NCBI GenBank assembly: GCA_964430755.1
Contig: CAYSFT010000006.1
Span: forward strand, 1-61,885
Origin: Flemingiibacterium sp964430755
Lineage (GTDB): Bacteria > Bacillota > Clostridia > Oscillospirales > CAG-272
Reading direction: 5' to 3'
DNA length: 61,885 nucleotides
Made by a program: the position numbers and the translations under genes. Position 1 is the first letter of the stretch, and every line of letters begins with the position of its first letter. Below are positions 1-8,204 of the stretch, in pieces. A model generated the notes under the pieces. The model searched no databases, was not told the DNA's origin, and saw only the letters and a list, made by a program, of their open reading frames with translations.

Positions 1-403
1 CTTTTTTAACGAACTTGGTCTTGATGGGGAGCTTGTGACCTGCAAGACGCATAGCTTCTCTTGCAATGGACTCATCAACGCCGTCCATCTCGAACATTAC
101 GCGGCCGGGTTTAACAACCGCTACCCAGTATTCAGGCGAACCCTTACCGGAACCCATTCGGGTTTCAGCAGGCTTTTCTGTTACGGGCTTATCCGGGAAA
201 ATCTTGATCCAAACCTGACCGCCACGCTTGATGTAACGAGTCATAGCGATACGGGCTGCTTCGATCTGATTGCTTGTGATCCAAGCGGGCTCAAGAGCAA
301 CAAGACCATAGGTGCCGTTGCTGATTGTGTTGCCGCGGTACGCCTTACCCTTAAGTCTGCCGCGCTGAACACGTCTGTATTTAACTCTCTTAGGCATTAA
401 CAT
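1..403 (-). CDS. rplP: 50S ribosomal protein L16, C-terminal end cut by window edge
   Basis: Ribosomal protein L16 binds 23S rRNA near the peptidyl transferase centre and the tRNA elbow. The reading frame starts MLMPKRVKYRRVQRG, the typical L16 N-terminus, and continues through the family segment MGSGKGSPEYWVAVVKPG to LPIKTKFVKK, where the window ends. About 134 codons are present, close to full length, so only the last few residues are missing. It follows rpsC by 5 bp in the S10 operon. A second in-frame ATG two codons in (MPKRV) is an alternative start; the spacing to the rpsC stop does not decide between them. Confidence 0.97.
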   Translation of the reverse strand, partial: MLMPKRVKYRRVQRGRLKGKAYRGNTISNGTYGLVALEPAWITSNQIEAARIAMTRYIKRGGQVWIKIFPDKPVTEKPAETRMGSGKGSPEYWVAVVKPGRVMFEMDGVDESIAREAMRLAGHKLPIKTKFVKK

Positions 404-408
404 GGTGA

Positions 409-1188
409 TTACTGCTCCTTTCTGCCGGAATTGTTGCGATCACCGCGAGGTGCGCGATCGCCTCTCTGTCCTCCGCGACGCTCACGACGCTCGCCTCTGC
501 CTTCCTTATCAAAGCTCTTGGGAGCCTTGGGCTGTTCGACAGCTACGCGTGCTGCTGCACCGTTGAGAACTTCACCGCGGTAGATCCATACCTTGATACC
601 GATCTTACCGTAAGTGGTGTTTGCTTCATAGAAACCGTAGTCGATATCGGCACGGAGAGTCTGAAGCGGAATAGTACCTTCATGATAGTGTTCGGTTCTC
701 GCAATTTCTGCACCGCCAAGACGGCCGCCGCAGGAAATTTTGATACCCTTTGCGCCGAGCTTGATTGTTCTGCCGATGCACTGCTTCATAGCACGGCGGA
801 AACCGATTCTGCGCTCGAGCTGGCTTGCGATATTCTCGGCAACGAGCTGTGCGGAGAGGTCGGGGGACTTCACCTCAACAACGTTGACGGATACCGGCTT
901 CTTAACAATGGACTCGATTTCGAGTCTGAGTTTTTCGATCTCAGTGCCGCCCTTACCGATGATAACACCGGGCTTTGCGCAGTGGATGAAAACTCTTACC
1001 TTCTGGCTGTCACGTTCGATTTCAATCTTCGGAACGCCTGCAGCCTGAAGCTTATTCTTGAGATATTTTCTCAGATTATAGTCGGAAACAAGGGTATCGC
1101 CGAACTCTTCGTCGCGAACATACCATCTTGAATCCCAGTTCTTGATAACGCCGACACGGAGACCGTGCGGATTAACTTTCTGACCCAT
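409..1188 (-). CDS. rpsC: 30S ribosomal protein S3
   Basis: S3 is part of the small-subunit mRNA entry site. The 259-aa protein opens with MGQKVNPHGLRVG and contains the KH-domain segment CAKPGVIIGKGGTEIEKL (about residues 70-87), followed by the conserved C-terminal half (GCIGRT-like, GAKGIKI, IPLQTLRADIDYG). A strong AGGAGG lies 10 nt before the ATG. The last 30 or so residues form an Arg/Gly/Asp-rich basic tail (ERRERRGGQRGDRAPRGD) that makes it longer than the usual 210-230 aa; such tails occur in Clostridia and are probably disordered rRNA-contacting extensions. Confidence 0.98.
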   Translation of the reverse strand: MGQKVNPHGLRVGVIKNWDSRWYVRDEEFGDTLVSDYNLRKYLKNKLQAAGVPKIEIERDSQKVRVFIHCAKPGVIIGKGGTEIEKLRLEIESIVKKPVSVNVVEVKSPDLSAQLVAENIASQLERRIGFRRAMKQCIGRTIKLGAKGIKISCGGRLGGAEIARTEHYHEGTIPLQTLRADIDYGFYEANTTYGKIGIKVWIYRGEVLNGAAARVAVEQPKAPKSFDKEGRGERRERRGGQRGDRAPRGDRNNSGRKEQ

Positions 1189-1215
1189 TTGGCATTTGAC
1201 CTCCTTCTTGGATTA

Positions 1216-1557
1216 TTACTTTTCCTTAACAGCGAGCGTAATGTGGCTCGTTCTCTTAAAGATTCTGAATGCTCTACCCTGTGCTCTGGGCATGATGCGC
1301 TTCAGAGTAGGACCGGGGCAAACGAAGCACTCGGAAACGTAGAGCTTCGATGCGTCCATATTAAAATTGTGTTCAGCATTAGCTACCGCGCTCTTGAGGA
1401 GCTTTATAAGATATTCGGATGCGCTCTTGGGGGTATTCTTGAGAATAGCCATAGCGGTTGCAACATCCTTGCCTCTGATAAGATCGAGAACGATCTTTAC
1501 TTTACGAGGAGAAATTCTTACATATTTGAGGTAAGCTCTTGCATCTCTCTGTTCCAT
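1216..1557 (-). CDS. rplV: 50S ribosomal protein L22
   Basis: L22 lines the nascent-peptide exit tunnel. The 113-aa product has the family signature ARAYLKYVRISPRKVKIVLDL-type N-terminus (split here as YLKYVRISPRKVKIV) and the tunnel-loop segment PTLKRIMPRAQGRAFRI near the C-terminus. Length is normal. It lies between rpsS and rpsC, as in the canonical bacterial S10 operon. Confidence 0.97.
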   Translation of the reverse strand: MEQRDARAYLKYVRISPRKVKIVLDLIRGKDVATAMAILKNTPKSASEYLIKLLKSAVANAEHNFNMDASKLYVSECFVCPGPTLKRIMPRAQGRAFRIFKRTSHITLAVKEK

Positions 1558-1611
1558 TATTACTTTGCCTCCCTTCGCAAAAAGCGATAAACTTTTGACT
1601 TAATTCTTCAA

Positions 1612-1893
1612 TCAGTTGCCGTTGTTCGAGGTCTTGGAGCCTGCATGACCTTTAAATGTTCTGGTCGGTGCGAACTCACCAAGCTTGTGACCTACCATGT
1701 CCTCGGTAACGTATACCGGAACGTGCTTGCGTCCGTCATGGACTGCGATGGTGTGGCCAACGAATTCCGGGAAGATCGTAGAAGCGCGCGACCATGTCTT
1801 GAGAACCTTCTTTTCGTTCTTCTCGTTCATGGCTTCGATTCTGTCAAAAAGCTTCTTTTCAACGAAAGGGCCTTTTTTAAGACTTCTGCTCAT
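1612..1893 (-). CDS. rpsS: 30S ribosomal protein S19
   Basis: S19 sits in the small-subunit head beside S13. The 93-aa protein begins MSRSLKKGPFV, the textbook S19 N-terminus, and carries the conserved GHTIAVHDGRKHVPVYVTEDMVGHKLGEF core in two consecutive stretches (residues about 47-74) and the FAPTRTFKGH motif. Normal length, AGGAGG 6 nt upstream, positioned between rplB and rplV. Confidence 0.98.
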   Translation of the reverse strand: MSRSLKKGPFVEKKLFDRIEAMNEKNEKKVLKTWSRASTIFPEFVGHTIAVHDGRKHVPVYVTEDMVGHKLGEFAPTRTFKGHAGSKTSNNGN

Positions 1894-1911
1894 TAGTGGT
1901 GCCTCCTTCTC

Positions 1912-2742
1912 TTACTTACCGTTTCTGGACTTTACGATGAACTTGTTGGTGCGAGCCTTCTTATTTCTGGTCTTGTAACCGTTGGTGGGCTTGCCCCAAG
2001 GAGTTACAGGAGTGGGACGACCGATAGGAGCACGTCCCTCACCACCACCGTGCGGGTGATCGCAGGGGTTCATAACCGAACCGCGTACGTGAGGACGAAT
2101 ACCTCTGTGACGGGTCTTACCTGCTTTACCGAGCTTAACATTCTCATGCTCGAGGTTGCCGACCTGACCGATGGTAGCCTTGCACTCAAGACGAACGAGT
2201 CTAACCTCGCCGGAGGGAAGTCTAACCTGAGCCATGCCGTTTTCCTTAGCCATCAGCTGAGCGGCTGCGCCTGCAGAACGAACGAGCTGAGCGCCCTTGC
2301 CGGGATAAAGCTCAATATTGTGGATAACAGTACCGACCGGAATATTTGCGATAGGCAGTGTGTTGCCGACCTTGATGTCAGCAGCTGCACCGGAGTAGAT
2401 TACGTCGCCGTCCGTAAGACCGGAGGGAGCGAGAACGTAACTTCTTGTGCCGTCTTCATACTCAACAAGAGCGATATAAGCAGTTCTGTTAGGATCGTAC
2501 TCAATACCGATAACCTTTGCTGCGGTGTCAAGAGTGTTTCTCTTGAAGTCGATAATTCTGTACTTCTGCTTGTTTCCGCCGCCTCTGTGACGAACGGTGA
2601 TTTTGCCGTAGCTGTTTCTGCCGGCATTCTTCTTAAGAGTTACAGTCAGCTTCTTCTCAGGGCTGAATTTTGTGATTTCAGCGAAGGAAGGATCGCTCAT
2701 GTGACGTCTTCCGGGAGTAGTGGCTTTAAATTTAGTAGACAT
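1912..2742 (-). CDS. rplB: 50S ribosomal protein L2
   Basis: L2 is needed for subunit joining and peptidyl transferase assembly. The 276-aa product shows the expected RNA-binding OB-fold region (GRNSYGKITVRHRGGG) and the C-terminal signature RPHVRGSVMNPCDHPHGGGE, which contains the essential His of the PHGGGEG loop. Full length for the family. It is followed closely by rpsS. Confidence 0.98.
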   Translation of the reverse strand: MSTKFKATTPGRRHMSDPSFAEITKFSPEKKLTVTLKKNAGRNSYGKITVRHRGGGNKQKYRIIDFKRNTLDTAAKVIGIEYDPNRTAYIALVEYEDGTRSYVLAPSGLTDGDVIYSGAAADIKVGNTLPIANIPVGTVIHNIELYPGKGAQLVRSAGAAAQLMAKENGMAQVRLPSGEVRLVRLECKATIGQVGNLEHENVKLGKAGKTRHRGIRPHVRGSVMNPCDHPHGGGEGRAPIGRPTPVTPWGKPTNGYKTRNKKARTNKFIVKSRNGK

Positions 2743-2760
2743 TATTTCACTCCTCCTTCA

Positions 2761-3054
2761 TTACATCATGCCGTCGAAGAACTCGATGGTCTTGGAGTCA
2801 GCAGTCAGTGTAACGATTGCCTTCTTCCATTCAGAGGTGTAACCCTGATGGTAACCGAGTCTCTTGGGCTTCTTCTTCATGTTGATGGTGTTAACGCTTT
2901 CAACGTCAACCTTGAAAAGCTCTTCAACCGCCTTAGCGATCTCAGCCTTTGTTGCATCAGCCATTACCTTGAAAGTGTACTTCTTGTTCTGCGCAGCATC
3001 CATGCTGGCTTCGGTAATGATCGGCTTTACAATAATATCGTGAACCGTCTTCAT
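2761..3054 (-). CDS. rplW: 50S ribosomal protein L23
   Basis: L23 sits at the tunnel exit and is a docking site for trigger factor and SRP. The 97-aa protein starts MKTVHDIIVKPIITEAS and has the typical KYTFKV and NTINMKKKPKRLG segments. Its ATG overlaps the rplD stop codon by one base (TAATG), which implies translational coupling. Confidence 0.97.
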   Translation of the reverse strand: MKTVHDIIVKPIITEASMDAAQNKKYTFKVMADATKAEIAKAVEELFKVDVESVNTINMKKKPKRLGYHQGYTSEWKKAIVTLTADSKTIEFFDGMM

Positions 3055-3677
3055 TATGCGTACACCTCCTCCATTTTTTCTGCCGCGCCCTTAGCTACGA
3101 TGAACTTATCGCAGTTGAGGATATCATAAACATTAAGAGTGTTTACGAGAGCGGTCTTAACGCCGGGAATATTTGCCATGCTCTTTACTACCATAGCATC
3201 GTTTTCAGCGAGGACTACGAGAGCCTTCTTTTCGCTTCCGAGAGCCTTAAGCATATTAACCATGGTCTTGGTCTTATACTCTGTGGTAGCGATGGAATCA
3301 ACAACGATCATGTCGCCATCGGCAACCTTAGAGGAGAACGCGCTCTGAAGAGCAATTCTCTTGACCTTCTTGTTGATTTCGAAACGGTAGCTTCTGGGCT
3401 TGGGGCCGAGAGCGATACCGCCGTGTGTCCACTGAGGAGAACGAGTTGAACCCTGTCTTGCATGACCGGTACCCTTCTGCTTCCAGGGCTTCTTGCCGCC
3501 GCCGGATACTTCGGAGCGTGTCTTTGTGGACTGTGTGCCCTGTCTCTGATTTGCGAGGTAAGATTTAACCGCGATGTGGAGAACCGCACTGTTTACCTCT
3601 GCGCCGAATACAGCATCGGACAGGCTGATCTCGCCAACTTCCTTACCTGCCATATCCAAAACTTTCATGTTAGGCAT
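3054..3677 (-). CDS. rplD: 50S ribosomal protein L4
   Basis: L4 is an early assembly protein with an extended loop reaching the exit tunnel. The 207-aa product contains the loop motif TRSEVSGGGKKPWKQKGTGH (residues about 53-72) and RSPQWTHGGIALGPKPR after it. In E. coli L4 also represses its own operon by binding the S10 leader; whether this happens here is not visible, but the operon does have a long structured leader. One-base overlap with rplW. Confidence 0.98.
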   Translation of the reverse strand: MPNMKVLDMAGKEVGEISLSDAVFGAEVNSAVLHIAVKSYLANQRQGTQSTKTRSEVSGGGKKPWKQKGTGHARQGSTRSPQWTHGGIALGPKPRSYRFEINKKVKRIALQSAFSSKVADGDMIVVDSIATTEYKTKTMVNMLKALGSEKKALVVLAENDAMVVKSMANIPGVKTALVNTLNVYDILNCDKFIVAKGAAEKMEEVYA

Positions 3678-3698
3678 AGTGATGTTTCCTCCTTCCGC

Positions 3699-4331
3699 TT
3701 ATGCTTTTACAGAATCGCGGAGGAATACGATGTTGCCGCGGGAACCGGGAACGGCACCCTTAACAGCGATGATATTCTTTTCCGCGTCTACTTTAACTAC
3801 TTCAAGGTTCAGAACGGTGGATGTAACGTTACCGTACTGACCGGGCATATGCTTGTTCTTGAAGATTCTCGAAGGTGTGGAGTTCGAACCTACAGAACCG
3901 ATGTGACGGTGAACAGGACCGTTACCGTGAGTCATACGCATCTGATGCTGACCCCATCTCTTAACAACGCCCGAATATCCGTGACCCTTGGATGTACCGG
4001 TTATATCGACCTTCTCGCCTGCGGCGAAGGTATCGACGGTAATCGCGTCACCAACATTCATGCTTGCTGCATCTGCAAGACGAAATTCCTTGAGGTGCTT
4101 TTTGTTTTCAACACCTGCTTTTTTGAAGTGACCAATTTCAGCCTTGGTCATGTGCTTTTCCTTGACTCCGCCGAAGCCGAGCTGAACTGCGTCATAACCG
4201 TCGTTTTCAGCTGTTTTCTTCTGAACGACAACGCAGGGACCTGCTTCGATAACTGTTACCGGAATTACGTTTCCGATTTCGTCGAAGATCTGAGTCATAC
4301 CGATCTTCTTGCCGATGATGGCTTTTTTCAT
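3699..4331 (-). CDS. rplC: 50S ribosomal protein L3
   Basis: L3 nucleates large-subunit assembly. The 210-aa protein begins MKKAIIGKKIGMTQIFDE and has the diagnostic region GTSKGHGYSGVVKRWG and GSVGSNSTPSRIFKNKHMPG, which reaches toward the peptidyl transferase centre. AGGAGG lies 6-7 nt upstream of the ATG. It is separated from rpsJ by a 100-nt gap in which I see no promoter. Confidence 0.98.
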   Translation of the reverse strand: MKKAIIGKKIGMTQIFDEIGNVIPVTVIEAGPCVVVQKKTAENDGYDAVQLGFGGVKEKHMTKAEIGHFKKAGVENKKHLKEFRLADAASMNVGDAITVDTFAAGEKVDITGTSKGHGYSGVVKRWGQHQMRMTHGNGPVHRHIGSVGSNSTPSRIFKNKHMPGQYGNVTSTVLNLEVVKVDAEKNIIAVKGAVPGSRGNIVFLRDSVKA

Positions 4332-4433
4332 TTTGGTTTCCTCCTAAGATTATTGGTTGACGCTTTGGATTTTCGCTTTCGCGATAACGCCAACGTGACC
4401 TTGGTTTGCTCAATCGAGCTGTGCCGTATGGGA

Positions 4434-4745
4434 TTAGAGCTTGATCTCTATCTCAACGCCGGCGGGTAATTCAAGACCTGTCAGAGCTTCAATCGTCTTC
4501 TGCGACGGCTTAACTACGTCGATGAGTCTCTTGTGAGTTCTCAGCTCAAACTGCTCGCGGCTGTCCTTATACTTGTGAACAGCACGGAGGATCGTGATGA
4601 TCTCCTTCTCTGTGGGGAGCGGGATCGGACCCGAAACGGTGGCACCATTTCTCTTTACGGTCTCAACGATCTTCTGAGCGGCCTGATCGACTAAAGTGTG
4701 ATCGTAGCTTTTCAGACGAATTCTGATCTTATCCTTGACTGCCAT
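4434..4745 (-). CDS. rpsJ: 30S ribosomal protein S10
   Basis: S10 is a head protein of the small subunit and, as NusE, part of the antitermination complex. The 103-aa product starts MAVKDKIRIRLKSYDH and contains GPIPLPTEKEIITILR and the RTHKRLIDV motif. I chose the ATG at 4745 because AAGGAGG lies 8 nt upstream; an in-frame ATG 16 codons earlier has no ribosome binding site and would encode an atypical extension. It is the first gene of the operon. Confidence 0.97.
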   Translation of the reverse strand: MAVKDKIRIRLKSYDHTLVDQAAQKIVETVKRNGATVSGPIPLPTEKEIITILRAVHKYKDSREQFELRTHKRLIDVVKPSQKTIEALTGLELPAGVEIEIKL

Positions 4746-5003
4746 TGCTTTTGCCTCCTTTTTAGTAATTGGAGGGCGGTTTTGTTCAAACACTGCGTCG
4801 GGTGTTTCCTGCCCTTCCGTATTAAAACCGCACTTTCACGAAGCGGGAAATGCGGGGTGTACGGTGGCAGGCTTAACTCGTCGCGATGTCTGATTGACAA
4901 CGCCCGGTTAAATATCGGACATACTCCGGCGAAAATTAACCAGTTTGAGGCAGTGCCACACCGCCTTAACTGCAACCTCTCGCCATTAAACGCACGTCAA
5001 CAT
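4746..5003 (-). promoter_or_regulatory. Structured leader of the S10 operon
   Basis: About 255 nt separate the predicted transcription start from the rpsJ start codon and no convincing open frame fills them. Visible pairings include a 7-bp hairpin at 4949-4965 with a 3-nt loop and an 8-bp inverted repeat GCGGTTTT (4776-4783)/AAAACCGC (4824-4831) that encloses the region just before the ribosome binding site. S10 leaders are autoregulatory sites in other bacteria; the same role here is inference. Confidence 0.5.
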
Positions 5004-5008
5004 TCAAT

Positions 5009-5037
5009 ATTATACTACAACATCGTAAAAATGTCAA
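5009..5037 (-). promoter_or_regulatory. Promoter of the S10 operon
   Basis: Consensus sigma-A promoter on the minus strand: TTGACA at 5032-5037, 17-bp spacer, TATAAT at 5009-5014. Predicted start near 5002. Confidence 0.88.
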
Positions 5038-5176
5038 GAGTTTTGATAAATTCCGCACTTTTCTCAAAAGAAATCTTTGTAGAATTTCGGTAGCATTTTT
5101 TGTGCATCATGCACAGTATCGTCAACAACCCGAAGTTTATGCGATAATTGGATATATTTTTTAAATACAGTAATTT

Positions 5177-5210
5177 TATTAACACCGTGTTAATATGTGT
5201 GAGTTATAAT
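5177..5210 (+). promoter_or_regulatory. Promoter with perfect 19-bp palindromic operator
   Basis: A TATAAT box at 5205-5210 is preceded by the perfect odd-centred palindrome TATTAACACCGTGTTAATA (5177-5195), which covers the place where a -35 box would be. The layout suggests a repressor or activator site controlling the membrane protein that starts at 5282. Confidence 0.6.
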
Positions 5211-5281
5211 AATATTTACTAAAAGTAACAATTTGTACTTTCAATGCTATTTGACGATATACAAAGGACGGTATATTATAA

Positions 5282-6145
5282 ATGAAGAAAACCATCAATT
5301 TTCCGCGCATTCTGTTCATAGCGTCGCTCGGCACGGCATTTTTAGCTGTAATCGCGCGTATCGTTCTGACGCTGACGAAGCTCGATGTGAAATACGGCGT
5401 TTATGTTCGTGACAGTATCTCCCCGACCGTTTTCCATATTGTGCTGGCAGTGATTTTAGCGGCACTCGCAATCACGGCATTCTTAAAAGCGCCAAAGCAA
5501 AATACTGATTACGTCTGCCCGAGCACCAACTCCAACATATTCATTTCAAGCACGATCGCATTTCTGCTCGTCGCGGATATTTTGTTTTCATTATATTATA
5601 TATATGTGCACTTCAAAGAAACGCAGGCTATTCCGCCGGAGATGCTTGACAAAATCAGTCTGATTCAGCGTCTTCCGTTTTTCGATATCCTTGAGCTTGT
5701 GTTCTGCATCCCGGCTATTATCTTCTTTTCAAGCTTTATATTTGAAAAGGTAAAAATTCCTGCCGCCCGTGCGTTCTGTTCGTTCTTCCCGACAGCATGG
5801 TGCACGGTCTGCCTGATACGTATCTATTTCGACACAACCTCCCTCAACACAAGCCCAAATAAAACGCTCTGCGAAATCGCACTTCTTGCGGCTATGCTTT
5901 ATTTCCTCAACGAATCGCGTTCCCTGCTCGGAATCTTCTCGCACCGTTTTTACCTCGCGACGGCAACAGTTGCACCGGTGCTTCTCTTCACAGCCGCAGT
6001 TCCCGATCTTCTCTTCCCGACAAAGCTTCTCACCAGTGAATCGGACAGTTTCCTGCGCTGCACAATCTTCGCGGCATTCGCGGTGTTCATTTGGGTACGG
6101 TACAGCGCATATGTAAGCTCAGTCAAAAAAGCTGACACGCAGTAA
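5282..6145 (+). CDS. Integral membrane protein of unknown function
   Basis: The 287-aa protein has about seven hydrophobic segments: residues about 9-30, 49-68, 87-108, 133-152, 160-178, 196-213 and 222-243, with a last one near 262-278. There is no signal peptide cleavage site and no motif I recognise. It stands alone, divergent from the S10 operon, under a promoter with a palindromic operator, and is followed by an intrinsic terminator, so it is a single-gene unit. The operator suggests regulation by a dedicated transcription factor not encoded next to it. Function unknown; the frame and composition are clearly coding. Confidence 0.85.
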   Translation: MKKTINFPRILFIASLGTAFLAVIARIVLTLTKLDVKYGVYVRDSISPTVFHIVLAVILAALAITAFLKAPKQNTDYVCPSTNSNIFISSTIAFLLVADILFSLYYIYVHFKETQAIPPEMLDKISLIQRLPFFDILELVFCIPAIIFFSSFIFEKVKIPAARAFCSFFPTAWCTVCLIRIYFDTTSLNTSPNKTLCEIALLAAMLYFLNESRSLLGIFSHRFYLATATVAPVLLFTAAVPDLLFPTKLLTSESDSFLRCTIFAAFAVFIWVRYSAYVSSVKKADTQ

Positions 6146-6216
6146 ACAATCAAACATAAAAAACAGCCGCATATTATTTTTGTATCTTCAACGGAAAATT
6201 TGCAAGCTCATAAATT

Positions 6217-6247
6217 CGGCAGGGGGGATTGTTTCCTCTGCCGTTTT
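6217..6247 (+). terminator. Intrinsic terminator
   Basis: CGGCAG...CTGCCG stem followed by TTTTG, 70 bp after the membrane protein gene. Confidence 0.7.
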
Positions 6248-6400
6248 GTAATATAATTGGGTAGGTGATGAACATGGAAAACAAAAACGCTCTACCAAAA
6301 AGAAAAGAGCCTCGATTAAGAGGATTTGATTACAGCAAAACAGGTGCATATTTTTTAACGATATGTACTCAAAACAGAAAAAAATATTCTCTCAAGAATT

Positions 6401-6424
6401 GTAGGGGAGGGGTCTCCCCTCCCG
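6401..6424 (+). repeat. REP-like palindrome, copy 1
   Basis: GTAGGGGAGGGG-TCT-CCCCTCCC, an 8-bp GC-only stem with a 3-nt loop, inside the transposase pseudogene just after the frameshift site. Confidence 0.75.
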
Positions 6425-6559
6425 CAATTAACGCCTTACGGAGAAATCGTAGATGGATGGATTCAAAAGATCCCCGAAAAATATCCGGAAGCGTCTGTCG
6501 AGTGTTATGTCATTATGCCAAACCATATCCATATATTGTTGTCTATTATTAAGGATAAC

Positions 6560-6582
6560 GGGAGGGGAAACCCCTCCCCTAC
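6560..6582 (-). repeat. REP-like palindrome, copy 2 (inverted)
   Basis: GGGAGGGG-AAA-CCCCTCCC-CTAC. Its reverse complement matches copy 1 except for one loop base, so the two palindromes are in opposite orientation about 155 bp apart. This one is read in frame by the transposase. Confidence 0.75.
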
Positions 6583-6950
6583 AGATGGAATGGGAGACGC
6601 TACCCCTTCAGCAGATACGGTAATTGGTTGGCTAAAATATCAAACCACAAAAGAAATCAATAAATTGCGAGGCTCGGTGGGAAATAAGATTTTTCAGCGA
6701 TCATTCTTTGATCACATCATTCGTAATCGTGATGATTACCGCGAAATACGCAAATACATATACGAAAACCCGGTACGCTGGTATTATGACAAATTATACT
6801 CGGAAGAATAGGGGTGTGGGCTTCGCCAAGTGCCTGCGTTGCTTACAACACTGTAATACAAAGCGAAACCGGAGATTTACGACGTAATAGCACAAAGTGC
6901 GATTTTGCTCTTTGGTAGATTGAAGATATACGGAATATGATATCGAAGAA

Positions 6951-6984
6951 GAAAACCCCGACAGACCTTGAAAATCTGTCGAGG
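6951..6984 (-). terminator. Intrinsic terminator of the DUF5685/J-domain operon
   Basis: On the minus strand a CTCGACAGA...TCTGTCGGG stem is followed by TTTTCTTC. The rest of the 6812-7059 gap shows only a small hairpin near 6999-7017. Confidence 0.65.
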
Positions 6985-7059
6985 TTAATTTTGTTTTCAG
7001 CGGAGCAAATCCGCTCCTTATGAGAACGAACCGTTTTGTTTTATTTGGATACCATTCTC

Positions 7060-7581
7060 TCACTTAAAGAAATTCTTCAGTCCGAGCATTCTCCGAAGCT
7101 TGACAAGATAGAGCGTTATAAGCTGGGTTGTTGCAATATCGTAAACAAAGAACGTAAAGTTACACACGCCAAAAACCGTCAAGGTAAAGCCAAGTCCCGT
7201 GTCGGGAAGCGCGAGAACAAAATTTGCAACAACTACCATTATAATAAGCATCACGTTGAAGCAGCTGAATTTGAGAATCCACGACACAACATAGTGAAGA
7301 CGTTCAAACATTGCTTTAAATATCGGATATATACCGCCGAATGACAGATAAAGGAGTGCGCCGAATTTGTCCGGCAAAAGCAAAAGCGAGAGAACACCCG
7401 TAACAAGCCATATAAGATACGGATACGCACCGCCAATCTCGATAACAGCAAGCATTATGAGAATAGAGCCAAGCGCCACCGCAGTCATATCAAGCACCGT
7501 TATTATCGAGCCGAGCAGAAGTATCAGGACCGAAAGCGCGGAAAGTATCGCGGCAAGAGCGATTTTTCGTGTTTTTTTCAT
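7060..7581 (-). CDS. Small integral membrane protein, third gene of the J-domain operon
   Basis: The 173-aa protein has five or six hydrophobic segments spread over its length (starting KIALAAILSALSVLILLLGS) and a basic C-terminus. Size and helix pattern resemble the substrate-binding S components of ECF vitamin transporters, but I see no diagnostic motif, so this is only a suggestion. I chose the ATG at 7581 because the frame further upstream lies inside the preceding gene; no clear ribosome binding site is visible, and coupling to the upstream stop 11 nt away is likely. Confidence 0.75.
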   Translation of the reverse strand: MKKTRKIALAAILSALSVLILLLGSIITVLDMTAVALGSILIMLAVIEIGGAYPYLIWLVTGVLSLLLLPDKFGALLYLSFGGIYPIFKAMFERLHYVVSWILKFSCFNVMLIIMVVVANFVLALPDTGLGFTLTVFGVCNFTFFVYDIATTQLITLYLVKLRRMLGLKNFFK

Positions 7582-7592
7582 ATCGTCACTTA

Positions 7593-8201
7593 TCAGCAGC
7601 AGGAAATGAGATCGCCGCCGCAGCATTCGCAAAGACAGTCGGCACAGATAAGTCCCGAGCAGATGTCACACGCAGATGTACCGCCGCCGTTTGATGTACG
7701 GTATCCGCCGCCGTAGCTTGCGGTGTTCTGACGGATGCGGTCAAGCGCCGCACGGTATTCACTGTTTGTTGGGTCAAGATAACAAGCTGTTTCAAGATAT
7801 TTCTGTGCATCATAGTACCAACCGCGCTGAATGAGAACACATCCCTTGAGGAAGTTCCATTCGGCGTTTCTGTTACCGGCACTCACAGCATCAAGTATCA
7901 GCTCAGCATCGGAATATCTTCGTTCATTAATAAGCTCACGAACCTTTGTATAATCGCTGTATGAGCCGGACGAATAGCTCTGTCCCGAATGAGAGGAGCC
8001 CGACGAGCCGCCTGCACGCTCCTTTTGTATCTGATCGTATGCCTCATTGATCTCCTTCATTTTTTCTTCAACGAGATCAGCAAGCGGATTGTTTACATAA
8101 TTGTCCGGATGATATTTGCGCGCAAGCTCGCGATATGCCTTTTTTATTTCCTCGTCAGTCGCCTCGCGGGCAACACCAAGCACTTTGTATGGATCTTTCA
8201 T
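7593..8201 (-). CDS. J-domain protein with Cys-rich C-terminus
   Basis: The 202-aa protein starts with a complete J domain (residues 1-60, DPYKVLGV..., HPD motif at 31-33), which stimulates the ATPase of a DnaK-type Hsp70. A Ser/Gly-rich linker (about 65-85) is followed by a helical TPR-like segment (about 88-158: INERRYSDAELIL, AQKYLETACYLDPTNSEY). The last 30 residues contain nine Cys (CDICSGLICADCLCECCGG), unlike the DnaJ zinc finger, and may bind metal. It lacks the G/F region and is not dnaJ itself. GGAGAG precedes the ATG, and only 3 bp separate it from the DUF5685 gene. Confidence 0.9.
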   Translation of the reverse strand: MKDPYKVLGVAREATDEEIKKAYRELARKYHPDNYVNNPLADLVEEKMKEINEAYDQIQKERAGGSSGSSHSGQSYSSGSYSDYTKVRELINERRYSDAELILDAVSAGNRNAEWNFLKGCVLIQRGWYYDAQKYLETACYLDPTNSEYRAALDRIRQNTASYGGGYRTSNGGGTSACDICSGLICADCLCECCGGDLISCC

Positions 8202-8204
8202 AAA

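Larger units (their letters stand above)
6274..6811 (+). pseudogene. RAYT/TnpA_REP-type Y1 transposase, frameshifted
   Basis: Single-domain HUH transposase of the REP-associated (Y1_Tnp, IS200-like) family, which acts on short palindromes as single-stranded DNA. The N-terminal part (RGFDYSKTGAYFLTICTQNR) is in one frame. After about residue 45 the family sequence continues one frame over: LTPYGEIVDGWIQKIPEKYP, then the HUH motif in MPNHIHIL, the region of the candidate nucleophilic Tyr (GWLKYQTTKEIN), and the C-terminal YIYENPVRWYYDKL. One extra base near 6385-6400 explains the break. Start chosen at the ATG after AGGTG. Two copies of a G-rich palindrome lie inside the gene (6401-6424 and 6560-6582). 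It could be a real pseudogene or a sequencing error. Confidence 0.8.

Noticed and set aside
2050..3129. Long open frame (359 codons) on the plus strand opposite rplB-rplW-rplD
   Set aside because: It is the antisense shadow of strongly biased ribosomal genes; no ribosome binding site, promoter or recognisable domain.
3462..4469. 335-codon plus-strand frame opposite rplD-rplC-rpsJ
   Set aside because: Same artefact of codon bias in the highly expressed genes on the other strand.
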